Source: CAZHHH01 sp052400685
GTDB lineage: Bacteria; Bacteroidota; Bacteroidia; Bacteroidales; Marinilabiliaceae
Length of the DNA stretch: 64,000 bases
Assembly: GCA_052400685.1 (NCBI GenBank)
Contig: JBQTGJ010000011.1
Strand: one strand, 5' to 3'
The first letter of the stretch is position 1. Each line of letters starts with the position of its first letter. Both the position numbers and the translations under genes were made by a program. Shown one piece after another: positions 24,334-32,987 of this stretch. The notes under the pieces are model-generated. The model was given only the letters and a program-made list of their open reading frames with translations. It did no database searches and was not told the origin of the DNA.

Positions 24334-24560
24334 GTAGGTCGTTGTGTTGTTGAGGGGGCAAATGGACAGGAAAAACAGATCTGTAATGGTATGCGAAAAA
24401 GGATGTCCGTATTTTTTTGTTCGCTTGCTGTTTTTTGTTGCTATAACCAGACTTTAAATAACGATTAATCTTAAGCAGATAAAAATTATTGTTTTGTAAG
24501 GAACATGTGACGTGTTGATTAACCAAAATCAGGGTAATCAGTCAAGTAATTATAGTGAAT

Positions 24561-26897
24561 ATGAAGCCGACTAAAAAGAAAATGTTCAAGAATGTGAAAG
24601 GTATATTGCTTAACATAGGGGTGTTGGGATTGTTATGCTTTAGTTATTGCAGTACCCCAGATTCAAAACAGCACAAAGCCGTTGTTAAAGAACCTGTTGA
24701 TCTGGTTTATCCTTTGCTGGATACGGAAAATTCACGTTGGTTCTTTTTTTCTTCCGCCTGTCGTCCTTTTGGGATGGTAAACCTGAGCCCGGACACGCAA
24801 GTGGGAGGCGCCTGGGGAAGCGGATATCGTTATAAAACTGATACAGTAAAAGGATTCAGTCATATTCACGCATGGCAGTTAGCGGGTCTTTCTGTGATGC
24901 CCCTTACTGTATCAAAGGATCGTGAAAAGTCTGTTTATACCGACTACTATTCTAAATTTAGTCATGAAAGCGAAAAAGTAACCCCCGGCTATCATTTTCT
25001 CGAGTTGGAAAGGTATAAAATAAAGGTGGAGCTAAGCAGTACTAAACGAGTGGGGTTTCATCGTTATACTTTCCCCCAGGATGAACCAGCTGCTATTTTA
25101 TTTAATGTAAACGGGAAATTGGGCCCTTGTGATATTGTGGATGGAAAGCTGGTAAAGAGTGGGGATAAGGAATTAACGGGTGAGTTGGTGAATGCACCAA
25201 CCATACGACGCCCTAAACCGACCAAAGTTTTTTTTAAGGTAGCGTTAAATACTGAGGTGGAGTCTGTTGTTAGGGATGGTGAAACAGGAAATTACCTGGT
25301 TCGTCTTTTAAATAAGGCCCCCGAAGTATTAATGAAAGTGGGGATCTCTTATACTTCAGTTGAAAATGCGGCTGTTAATATGCAGACCGAACTGGCACAT
25401 TGGGATTTCGATCAGGTGGTTCATGCGTCGAAAGAGGAATGGAATGGTCTTCTAAGTCGTATTGAGATAGAAGGCGGTTCCGATACCGCTCAAAGAAGAT
25501 TTTATACCGACTTGTGGCATGCCTTGCAAGGGCGCAGAATCATTAGTGATGCCAATGGCGCTTATCCGGACAATACGGGTCATACCTTTAGAGTTGGCCA
25601 ATTGCCTTTGGATAATGAGGGGAAACCTTTGTTTAATCATTATAATTCAGATGCTTTTTGGGGCGCTCAATGGACCATTAATACCCTTTGGGGATTGGTG
25701 TATCCCGAAATAATGAATGAGTTTGTTCAGTCTTTAATGCAATATTATCACGATGGCGGTATTGTTCCGCGTGGCCCTTCCGGCGGTAATTATACTTATG
25801 TGATGACCGGGGCGTCCTCAACACCTTTTATCGTTAGTGCCATTCAAAAAGAAATTGTCAAGGATGATCTGGAGGCTATTTATCAGGCATTAAAGATAAC
25901 ACATAGTGCTGGTGGAATAATGGAGAAGGCAGGATATGAACACAAAACATCCATTGGTGGAGGATTTAAATACTATCACGAAAGAGGCTATGTGCCATAT
26001 CCCCTCCCTGAAGGAGATTACGGCTTTCATCAGGATGGCGCAAGTTTAACGATGGAATATGCTTATCAGGACTGGACCTTGGCCCAGTTGGCAAAGAAAC
26101 TGGGGCATCACGAAGATTACCAGTATTTTTTAAAGCGCTCTGGCTATTACAAAAATACTTTTGATAAGGAAGCCGGTTGGATGCGGCCTCGCGAGGTGAA
26201 TGGTCAATGGCATGGAGCCTTGGATCCATATAAGTATGAAACAGGATTTAATGAATCCAACGGAGCTCAGTCAACCTGGTTTGTTCCACATGATATTGAA
26301 GGATTAGCCGAGTTGATGGGTGGTAAAGAAAAGGCTGTGGAAAAACTGAATACTCAGTTTGAAACAGCTGAAAAAATTGGCTTTACTTCTGGTGGTTCTC
26401 ATGATCGGGAGCTACATCCTGAATACCGACGCATACCTATCAATTATGGAAATCAACCTTCTATGCAAACGGCGCAGGTGTTTAACCTGTTAAACCGTCC
26501 TGATTTGTCACAGTACTGGACTCGTAAGGTCGTGAATAAAGTGTTTTCCGGATTGAGTCCTGCCACAGGTTTTAATGGCGACGAAGATCAGGGTTTAATG
26601 GGGAGTTTATCTGTCTTATTGAAATTAGGTTTGTTTCAAATGAATGGTGGTACTGAGGAGAATCCTCAATATCAAATCGGAAGCCCAATATTTAATCGGG
26701 TAACGATTCATTTGAATCCGGATTTTTATCCGGGCGAAACCTTTGTGATAGAGACCAATAATAATAGCGATGATAATTTTTATGTTAAAAGAATAAAGTT
26801 GAATAATCAGCTGTTAAATAGTTTCAGTATTCAGCATGGTGATATTGTAAAAGGGGGCACATTGGTTTTAGAAATGACGGATGCATTGAATAAATAG
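24561..26897 (+). CDS. Glycoside hydrolase family 92, putative alpha-mannosidase lipoprotein
   Basis: 778 residues from the ATG at 24561; a GTG two codons earlier is in frame. Lipobox LLCFSYC. GH92 features: the N-terminal sandwich RPFGMVNLSPDT, YRYKTDTVKGFSHIH and WQLAGLSVMPLT; the alpha/alpha barrel with YSDAFWGAQWT-like NSDAFWGAQWTINTLWGLV; FNESNGAQSTWFVPHD; and the catalytic loop NGDEDQGLMGSLSVLLKLGLF, which replaces the common GNDDCGQMSAWYV. GH92 enzymes are calcium-dependent inverting exo-alpha-mannosidases. The substitution of the catalytic-loop residues around Cys and Trp is worth noting. Together with GH115 and the lyase it suggests a mannose- and uronate-containing glycan. Confidence 0.88.
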   Translation: MKPTKKKMFKNVKGILLNIGVLGLLCFSYCSTPDSKQHKAVVKEPVDLVYPLLDTENSRWFFFSSACRPFGMVNLSPDTQVGGAWGSGYRYKTDTVKGFSHIHAWQLAGLSVMPLTVSKDREKSVYTDYYSKFSHESEKVTPGYHFLELERYKIKVELSSTKRVGFHRYTFPQDEPAAILFNVNGKLGPCDIVDGKLVKSGDKELTGELVNAPTIRRPKPTKVFFKVALNTEVESVVRDGETGNYLVRLLNKAPEVLMKVGISYTSVENAAVNMQTELAHWDFDQVVHASKEEWNGLLSRIEIEGGSDTAQRRFYTDLWHALQGRRIISDANGAYPDNTGHTFRVGQLPLDNEGKPLFNHYNSDAFWGAQWTINTLWGLVYPEIMNEFVQSLMQYYHDGGIVPRGPSGGNYTYVMTGASSTPFIVSAIQKEIVKDDLEAIYQALKITHSAGGIMEKAGYEHKTSIGGGFKYYHERGYVPYPLPEGDYGFHQDGASLTMEYAYQDWTLAQLAKKLGHHEDYQYFLKRSGYYKNTFDKEAGWMRPREVNGQWHGALDPYKYETGFNESNGAQSTWFVPHDIEGLAELMGGKEKAVEKLNTQFETAEKIGFTSGGSHDRELHPEYRRIPINYGNQPSMQTAQVFNLLNRPDLSQYWTRKVVNKVFSGLSPATGFNGDEDQGLMGSLSVLLKLGLFQMNGGTEENPQYQIGSPIFNRVTIHLNPDFYPGETFVIETNNNSDDNFYVKRIKLNNQLLNSFSIQHGDIVKGGTLVLEMTDALNK

Positions 26898-26984
26898 ATT
26901 TTATGAATCGGGATTGTCCGATTGTGTCTTTGGTTGTTTTATGTCCTTAAGGTGTTGGTCTTTAGCTGAGAAATTTAATTGAAG

Positions 26985-27076
26985 TTTGTGAAGTCATAAA
27001 AATTAAGGAGCTTGCTTTTCGTAAATGACTGTTTTTGTGGCAAGCATAACGAAGTCGTTGACTTTATAGATAAATA
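26985..27076 (+). repeat. Intergenic palindromic element, 3' two thirds
   Basis: Stem GTCATAAAAA faces TTTTTGTGGC using G-U pairs. Ends GACTTTATAGATAAATACT, the family right terminus. The left terminus is not clear. Confidence 0.6.
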
Positions 27077-27096
27077 CTAAATAGAAAATTACGAAA

Positions 27097-29649
27097 ATGA
27101 AGTTGTTTCTTATATTGATGATTGCTTTATGCCCATTTATTGGCATTGCTCAAAATAGTTATCCTTTTAAAAATACAGCTTTACCTGTAGAAAAAAGGGT
27201 GGATGATTTGTTGAATCGCCTTACTATAGAGGAAAAGGTATCTTTGTTAGTCAGCACATCAGAGGAAATTACACGTCTGGGGGTTGCCAAATATTATCAC
27301 GGAAATGAAGGCTTGCATGGAGTAGTTAAAGGTGGACGTTTTACCGTGTTTCCACAGGCCATAGCGCTGGCTGCCACATGGAATCCTGCGCTTATTAATG
27401 ATGTGGCTACAGCCATCTCTGATGAAGCCAGGGCCAAATGGAACTTCTATAATCAGGGTAAAGATCAGCTGAACCCTTATAGCGACCTGCTAACAATGTG
27501 GTCGCCCACCATCAATATGGCCAGAGACCCTCGTTGGGGACGAACCCCGGAAACATATGGTGAAGATCCTTTTTTAACCAGTAAAATTGGGGTGGCTTTT
27601 GTTAAAGGGCTCCAGGGTGATGACGAAAAATACCTAAAGGTGGTTTCTACGCCCAAACATTTTGTTGCCAATAACGAGGAGGAAAACAGGTTTGCATGTA
27701 ACGCTGATATTTCAGAAAGCGCATTGCGGGAGTATTATTTGCCTGCCTTTAAGTCTTGTATAACCGAAGGTAAGGCACAGTCAATAATGAGCGCTTACAA
27801 TGCCATCAACCAAACACCCTGTTCTGCCAATAGCTGGTTGCTAAACGATGTTTTAAGGGATGAGTGGGGTTTTAAAGGTTATGTAGTGAGCGATTGTGGC
27901 GCACTAACTTACCTGGAGAAATCGCACCATTTTGTGGCCGATAAAAAGCTGGCTGCAAAAGCAGCTATAGAGGCTGGACTGGATTTGGAGTGTGGTAACG
28001 ATATCTATAGAAATTACCTGGTTCCTGCTTTTAAAGAGGGACTGGTGAGCGAGGCTTCTATTGATAAGGCGGTTCGAAGGGTGCTGGAGGCTCGTTTTAA
28101 ATTGGGTATCTTTGATCCGGTAGAGGATAATCCTTATTCCCGAATTTCGCCCGATGTCATTGCTTCGAAAAAGCATCAGGATCTGGCACTGGAAACAGCA
28201 AGGCAGTCCATTGTGTTGCTTAAAAACCAGACCCATTTATTACCGTTGAAAGCGAATGAAATAAAGAAAATTGCAGTGGTTGGTTTTAATGCCGACCAGG
28301 TCGTTTTTGGTGATTATAGTGGTCTGCCTGTGATATCTCCTGTTTCTCCCCTTAAAGGAATCCAAAATAAAGTGGGAGACCGGGTAGAGATACAACATGT
28401 GAAATGGAAAACAGCTGCAAGAAACCTGTCCTTACTTGAGTCGGAATATTTGCGTAATGATATGAATGATGAAAAGGGTTTGTATGCTGAGTATTATGAT
28501 GATAAGTTTTTAGAAGGGACGCCACAAACCCGTACAGATAAAGTGGTGAATTTTGACCCGGTAAATCAGCCACCGGATTCATATAGTAATTATCGCCATA
28601 AGTCCATGAGGTGGACTGGTTATATTGTGCCTGATATTTCAGGTGCCTATAAAATTGGCGTAAACTCAGATGATGGAATTCGGTTGTGGTTAAATGATAA
28701 ATTGGTGGTTGATGAGTGGCACAACCGCGGTACAACAACCGATCAGGTGGATATTAAAATGGAGGCAGGTAAGAAATATGCCATTAAGTTGGAGTATTTT
28801 GACAATGGAGGTGATGCTATTTGTCAATTACTTTGGAAAGTACCGGGTAATTCAGGTGATTTGTACGAAGAAGATAAACAAGCGGCTCAAACGAGCGATT
28901 ATGTGATTGCCGTCATGGGAATCAATAAAACCATTGAAAAAGAGGGGAAAGATAGGGTGGAGTTAGGTCTTCCTGAGGACCAAATAGCTTATTTAAAGGA
29001 AATCTACAGCATCAATAAAAATATGGTGGTTGTGTTGGTAGCCGGAAGTTCTTTGTCTGTTAATTGGATGGAGGCGCATGTTCCGGCTATTGTAGAGTGT
29101 TGGTATCCTGGTGAGAGTGGAGGTACGGCTCTGGCTGATGTGCTGTTTGGAGATTATAACCCGGCAGGAAGATTGCCTTTTACTTTTTATAAATCAGAGA
29201 AGGACTTGCCACCCATGAACGATTATGAAGTTTCCAATGGAAGAACCTACCAATACTTTGAAGGAGATCCTCTGTATCCTTTTGGTTATGGGTTGAGTTA
29301 TACCTCCTTTGCATATTCTCATATGAATATCTCTAAACACAAAGAAAGTGTTACGGTTTCAATGAAGGTTAAAAATACAGGTGAGCGAAAAGGCGATGAG
29401 GTTGTGCAACTCTATGTGAGAGATGTAAAATCATCTGTGCAACGCCCCTTGAAACAACTGGTCGGTTTCCAAAGGACTTCTCTTGATCGTGGTGAAACGA
29501 AGTCGATTAAATTTGAAGTCCCCATATCTGCCTTGATGTTTTGGGATGAAGATTGTGACGAATGGCAACTTGAAAAGGGAGCTTTCGAATTTATGATAGG
29601 CGCATCGTCAAAAGATATCCGGTTAAATAAGATTTGTACGATTAAATAG
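27097..29649 (+). CDS. Glycoside hydrolase family 3 with inserted PA14 domain
   Basis: 850 residues, signal peptide ending near FIGIAQ. The opening KYYHGNEGLHGVV and the nucleophile region GYVVSDCGALTYL (Asp266) are those of GH3 beta-xylosidase/beta-glucosidase relatives. A PA14 domain is inserted at about 460-600 (GLYAEYYDDKFLEGTP, then GVNSDDGIRLWLNDKLVVDEW), as in several Bacteroidota and yeast GH3 enzymes, where it shapes the active site. The C-terminal sandwich and FnIII-like domain (GDEVVQLYVRDVKSSV) complete it. Second GH3 of the locus, 12 bp before the next gene's first possible start, hence in one operon. Sugar specificity not readable. Confidence 0.9.
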   Translation: MKLFLILMIALCPFIGIAQNSYPFKNTALPVEKRVDDLLNRLTIEEKVSLLVSTSEEITRLGVAKYYHGNEGLHGVVKGGRFTVFPQAIALAATWNPALINDVATAISDEARAKWNFYNQGKDQLNPYSDLLTMWSPTINMARDPRWGRTPETYGEDPFLTSKIGVAFVKGLQGDDEKYLKVVSTPKHFVANNEEENRFACNADISESALREYYLPAFKSCITEGKAQSIMSAYNAINQTPCSANSWLLNDVLRDEWGFKGYVVSDCGALTYLEKSHHFVADKKLAAKAAIEAGLDLECGNDIYRNYLVPAFKEGLVSEASIDKAVRRVLEARFKLGIFDPVEDNPYSRISPDVIASKKHQDLALETARQSIVLLKNQTHLLPLKANEIKKIAVVGFNADQVVFGDYSGLPVISPVSPLKGIQNKVGDRVEIQHVKWKTAARNLSLLESEYLRNDMNDEKGLYAEYYDDKFLEGTPQTRTDKVVNFDPVNQPPDSYSNYRHKSMRWTGYIVPDISGAYKIGVNSDDGIRLWLNDKLVVDEWHNRGTTTDQVDIKMEAGKKYAIKLEYFDNGGDAICQLLWKVPGNSGDLYEEDKQAAQTSDYVIAVMGINKTIEKEGKDRVELGLPEDQIAYLKEIYSINKNMVVVLVAGSSLSVNWMEAHVPAIVECWYPGESGGTALADVLFGDYNPAGRLPFTFYKSEKDLPPMNDYEVSNGRTYQYFEGDPLYPFGYGLSYTSFAYSHMNISKHKESVTVSMKVKNTGERKGDEVVQLYVRDVKSSVQRPLKQLVGFQRTSLDRGETKSIKFEVPISALMFWDEDCDEWQLEKGAFEFMIGASSKDIRLNKICTIK

Positions 29650-29682
29650 TCACCAGTATTTATGTTATTTATTTTTGGGAGT

Positions 29683-31551
29683 ATGAAAAAAATAAAGATG
29701 CCATTCAATGGCAAGTCTTATGTGTTACAACTCCTGTTTTTGCTGGGGTGTTTCGCCGTGCAAGGCCAAATAACCGATGTGCCACATGAAAATGATTTTG
29801 AATGGGAACTGATTAGTCCCCGGCAGATTGTTGAAGTGGGGCAAGGACACTATTTTATTGATTTTGGTAAGGCTTATTTTGGCACGGTGGTATTGCGCTC
29901 CAAAAGAGATCAGAAGGATAGTCTGATTGTTCGTTTAGGTGAGAAATTAATCACAACGCATAAAATAGATAGAAACCCGGGCGGTACCATCCGGTATCAG
30001 GAAGTGCGACTTGATCAGATAACAGGCCATCAGGATATGGTGGTTAATCTGAAGGCCGATAAGCGAAATACCAAACCGGGAGCCATTTCACTTCCCCCGT
30101 CATTTGGTGTGATCATGCCTTTTAGATATTGTGAACTGGAGAATCTTCAGATTCCAATGGAAGAGCTGGAGATCCGGCAAAAGGTATATCATTATAAATT
30201 TAATGATGAGGCAGGCACTTTTTCGTCGTCTGATACAATTTTAAATGCTGTATGGGATTTGTGTAAGCATACCATTAAGGCCACCAGCTTTGCCGGTTAT
30301 TATGTGGATGGGGACAGGGAACGTATTCCTTATGAGGCGGATGCCTATATCAATCAGCTGAGTCATTATGCTGCAGATAGTGTTTATGCCATAGCACGCA
30401 GAACCAATGAATATTTCATTCATCATCCCACCTGGCCAACCGAATGGCTTCTTCATACAGTATTGCTGTTTTATCAGGATTATATGTATACAGGAAAGGC
30501 TGATATGCTTGAGAAATATTATGATGTTTTGAAAGTAAGAACCTTAATGGATCTGGAACGTGAGGACGGATTAATAAGCTCAAAGTCGACGAAGTTAGAT
30601 TCATCTTTAATTGTAAAATTGGGATTTAGTAATCCGGAAACCAAAGTAAGAGATATTGTTGATTGGCCGCCTGCTCAGAAGGACACAGGATGGAAACTGG
30701 CCACCGCGGCGGGAGAGCGTGATGGCTACGAAATGATGGCGGTTAATACGGTGGTTAATTCTTTCTATTATTATAATATGTATCTCATGTCGGAGATAGC
30801 CGGTTATCTTGGAAAAACAGATGATGTTAAGTTTTTTCATCAGAAAGCCGACAAAGTAAAAAAGGTGATCAACGAAAAGTTATTTGATAAATCACGAGGT
30901 GTTTATGTTGATGGAGAAGGTTCTACGCATGCGTCTCTTCATGCCAATATGTTTCCACTGGCCTTTAACCTTGTTCCCGATGGATATACGAAGACGGTTG
31001 TTGAGTTTGTAAAGACACGGGGCATGGCCTGTAGTGTTTATGGTGCACAGTATTTGCTCGAGGCATTGTTTAATGCCCATGAATCCGAATATGCCCTGCA
31101 ACTGATTACTGAAACAGAAAGTGACCGTTCCTGGTGGAATATGATAAAAATAGGGTCTACCATGGCATTGGAGGCCTGGGATATGAAATATAAGCCCAAC
31201 TCAGATTGGAACCATGCCTGGGGAACGGCCCCGTTGAATGTTATTACCCGTCATTTATGGGGAGTGACGCCCCAAACACCAGGTTTTGCTGAAGTACAAA
31301 TTAAACCTCAATTAGATGGGCTGGAATTTTCAGACATCAAAGTGCCTACCATCAAGGGTGTTATAGAGGCTAAGTATAAGGTAGGTAAAGATGGCCATCC
31401 GGTTTATGAAATAAAGCTACCCCAAGGTATGAATGGGGAGTTCATTTTACTGAACAGTAAGAATAAGATTTTGCTTAACAACCGTGTGTTTAGAAATAAG
31501 AAAATGCTGAAACTTAATGAAGGGTTAAATACTTTGCAGATTCAGCAGTAA
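29683..31551 (+). CDS. GH78-like alpha-L-rhamnosidase family protein
   Basis: 622 residues from the Met at 29683 (MKKIKMPFNGKSY then a hydrophobic signal ending at VQGQ); an ATG 21 bp upstream is less likely. The six-hairpin domain carries the GH78 acid-catalyst motif YVDGDRERIPYEADAY near residues 207-222, followed by HHPTWPTEWLLHTVLLFYQDY. A C-terminal beta-sandwich is present (FAEVQIKPQLDGLEFSDIKV). It is shorter than typical GH78 enzymes, lacking N-terminal carbohydrate-binding modules, and resembles a compact clade with various alpha-rhamnosidase-like activities. Predicted to remove terminal alpha-L-rhamnose from locus products in the periplasm. Confidence 0.78.
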   Translation: MKKIKMPFNGKSYVLQLLFLLGCFAVQGQITDVPHENDFEWELISPRQIVEVGQGHYFIDFGKAYFGTVVLRSKRDQKDSLIVRLGEKLITTHKIDRNPGGTIRYQEVRLDQITGHQDMVVNLKADKRNTKPGAISLPPSFGVIMPFRYCELENLQIPMEELEIRQKVYHYKFNDEAGTFSSSDTILNAVWDLCKHTIKATSFAGYYVDGDRERIPYEADAYINQLSHYAADSVYAIARRTNEYFIHHPTWPTEWLLHTVLLFYQDYMYTGKADMLEKYYDVLKVRTLMDLEREDGLISSKSTKLDSSLIVKLGFSNPETKVRDIVDWPPAQKDTGWKLATAAGERDGYEMMAVNTVVNSFYYYNMYLMSEIAGYLGKTDDVKFFHQKADKVKKVINEKLFDKSRGVYVDGEGSTHASLHANMFPLAFNLVPDGYTKTVVEFVKTRGMACSVYGAQYLLEALFNAHESEYALQLITETESDRSWWNMIKIGSTMALEAWDMKYKPNSDWNHAWGTAPLNVITRHLWGVTPQTPGFAEVQIKPQLDGLEFSDIKVPTIKGVIEAKYKVGKDGHPVYEIKLPQGMNGEFILLNSKNKILLNNRVFRNKKMLKLNEGLNTLQIQQ

Positions 31552-31875
31552 AAGAATTACGGGACGCAGATAATACTGAGCAGAGAGAGGAGCTTAAAAA
31601 GTGAATTTTTCTGCTCAATTTGTTTGTATCATAAATTTTCGAATGCCTCAGACGGCTTTTCGCACTTTGAGCAATTTGTCCATGTCTGTGATTGTTTTAT
31701 TCATCCTTTTATAATCGTGTTTGTGTAATTTAACAGCCTAATAAGAAATGTGTTGAGAGAGCAGGTCAATCTGTAATCTGATTTATATGAAATGAGCCAT
31801 GGGAATTATTTCACACACAGGAGGATGATGAATTGCGGCGAGTTTCATCTGACAACTAAAACAAATTATAAATAG
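31552..31875. other. Non-coding gap
   Basis: No gene, consensus promoter, or clear repeat seen. The gap suggests the PI-PLC-like gene has its own start of transcription. Confidence 0.4.
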
Positions 31876-32949
31876 ATGAAAAGGAATAGGGGATATATAT
31901 TTTTCACGTTTTTAGTGTTTGTCTTATCTGCTTGCAGTAAGCCGGAAACGCACTTAAACGAAATACAGGTTATAGGAAGTCATAATTCCTATAAAATAGA
32001 AATTGAAAAACCATTGTGGAATCTTTTGTATCAGAAGGACTCGGCAAAAGCACTGTCTTTGCAATATGCGCATATTCCCATTTTGGAACAATTGAAATTG
32101 GGTTTGAGAAATATAGAGTTAGATGTTTTTTATGATCCCGATGGGGGCCATTTCTCGAATCCCAAAGGACTGGACATACTGCGTGAAAATGGGATCACTC
32201 CGTTGCCATACGATACCCTTAATAAGCTGGCACAACCAGGTTTGAAGATGTTTCATATTCAGGATATTGACTTTAGAAGTCATCATTTATTATTTAGTGA
32301 TTGTTTACAGATGATGAAAAAGTGGTCCGACGAAAATCCAACCCACACACCGGTTTTTGTGTTGATGAATACCAAGGATCAAAAGGTGGAAGGAACACGG
32401 GATCCGCTGCCTTTTACCAAAGAAGCATTTGATCGGTTGGATGAGGAAATCAGTGCTGTTCTATCTGAAGATGATCTTATTACGCCTGATTTGGTTAGGG
32501 GTGATTGTAAGACACTGGAAGAAGCCGTGCTGAAAAATGGTTGGCCCGGTCTGGAGGCGATGAAAGGGCGTTTTTTGTTTGTGCTGGATGAAAAAGCAGA
32601 GAAAATCGCCTCATATCTTCAAGGGCATGCCGGATTGGAAAACAGGATCCTTTTTGTGAATAGTCCCGAAGGAAACCCTGAGGCTGCATTTAGAATCATC
32701 AACAACCCAATTCGCGATTTTGACTATATAAAGGATTTGGTGGCGAAAGGTTATATGGTAAGAACACGGGCAGATGCAGCCACCAGGGAGTCCAGAATTC
32801 TTGATTATACGCGCTTTGACAAAGCAAAGGCATCGGGCGCTCAGGTGATTTCAACGGATTATTATATACCAACCAGGCTTTATAATTCATCTTTCAAAGT
32901 GGCCTTTGAAGGAAATACCTACGAGAGAATACCGGCGCAGGACGAATAA
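31876..32949 (+). CDS. Ca2+-dependent phosphoinositide phospholipase C-like lipoprotein
   Basis: 357 residues, lipobox FVLSAC. The TIM-barrel PLC-like phosphodiesterase motif is clear: VIGSHNSYKIE near 34-44 (catalytic His), then LGLRNIELDVFYDPDGG near 75-91 (metal ligands Glu and Asp), then MFHIQDIDFRS near 126-136 (second His). Proteins of this family cleave phosphodiester bonds of glycerophospho- or inositol-phosphate-type substrates, but bacterial members are poorly characterised. Its place inside a polysaccharide locus suggests a phosphodiester-linked substituent or lipid anchor on the target glycan, which would also fit the metallophosphoesterase at 36279. It precedes GH115 by 38 bp. 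Confidence 0.75.
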   Translation: MKRNRGYIFFTFLVFVLSACSKPETHLNEIQVIGSHNSYKIEIEKPLWNLLYQKDSAKALSLQYAHIPILEQLKLGLRNIELDVFYDPDGGHFSNPKGLDILRENGITPLPYDTLNKLAQPGLKMFHIQDIDFRSHHLLFSDCLQMMKKWSDENPTHTPVFVLMNTKDQKVEGTRDPLPFTKEAFDRLDEEISAVLSEDDLITPDLVRGDCKTLEEAVLKNGWPGLEAMKGRFLFVLDEKAEKIASYLQGHAGLENRILFVNSPEGNPEAAFRIINNPIRDFDYIKDLVAKGYMVRTRADAATRESRILDYTRFDKAKASGAQVISTDYYIPTRLYNSSFKVAFEGNTYERIPAQDE

Positions 32950-32987
32950 CGAAGTAGTTAGTGATTTTAATGAAAATATAAAGGGTT

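Noticed and set aside
28352..28738. 128-codon minus-strand frame in the PA14 part of GH3
   Set aside because: Antisense to the PA14 domain; no own start context.
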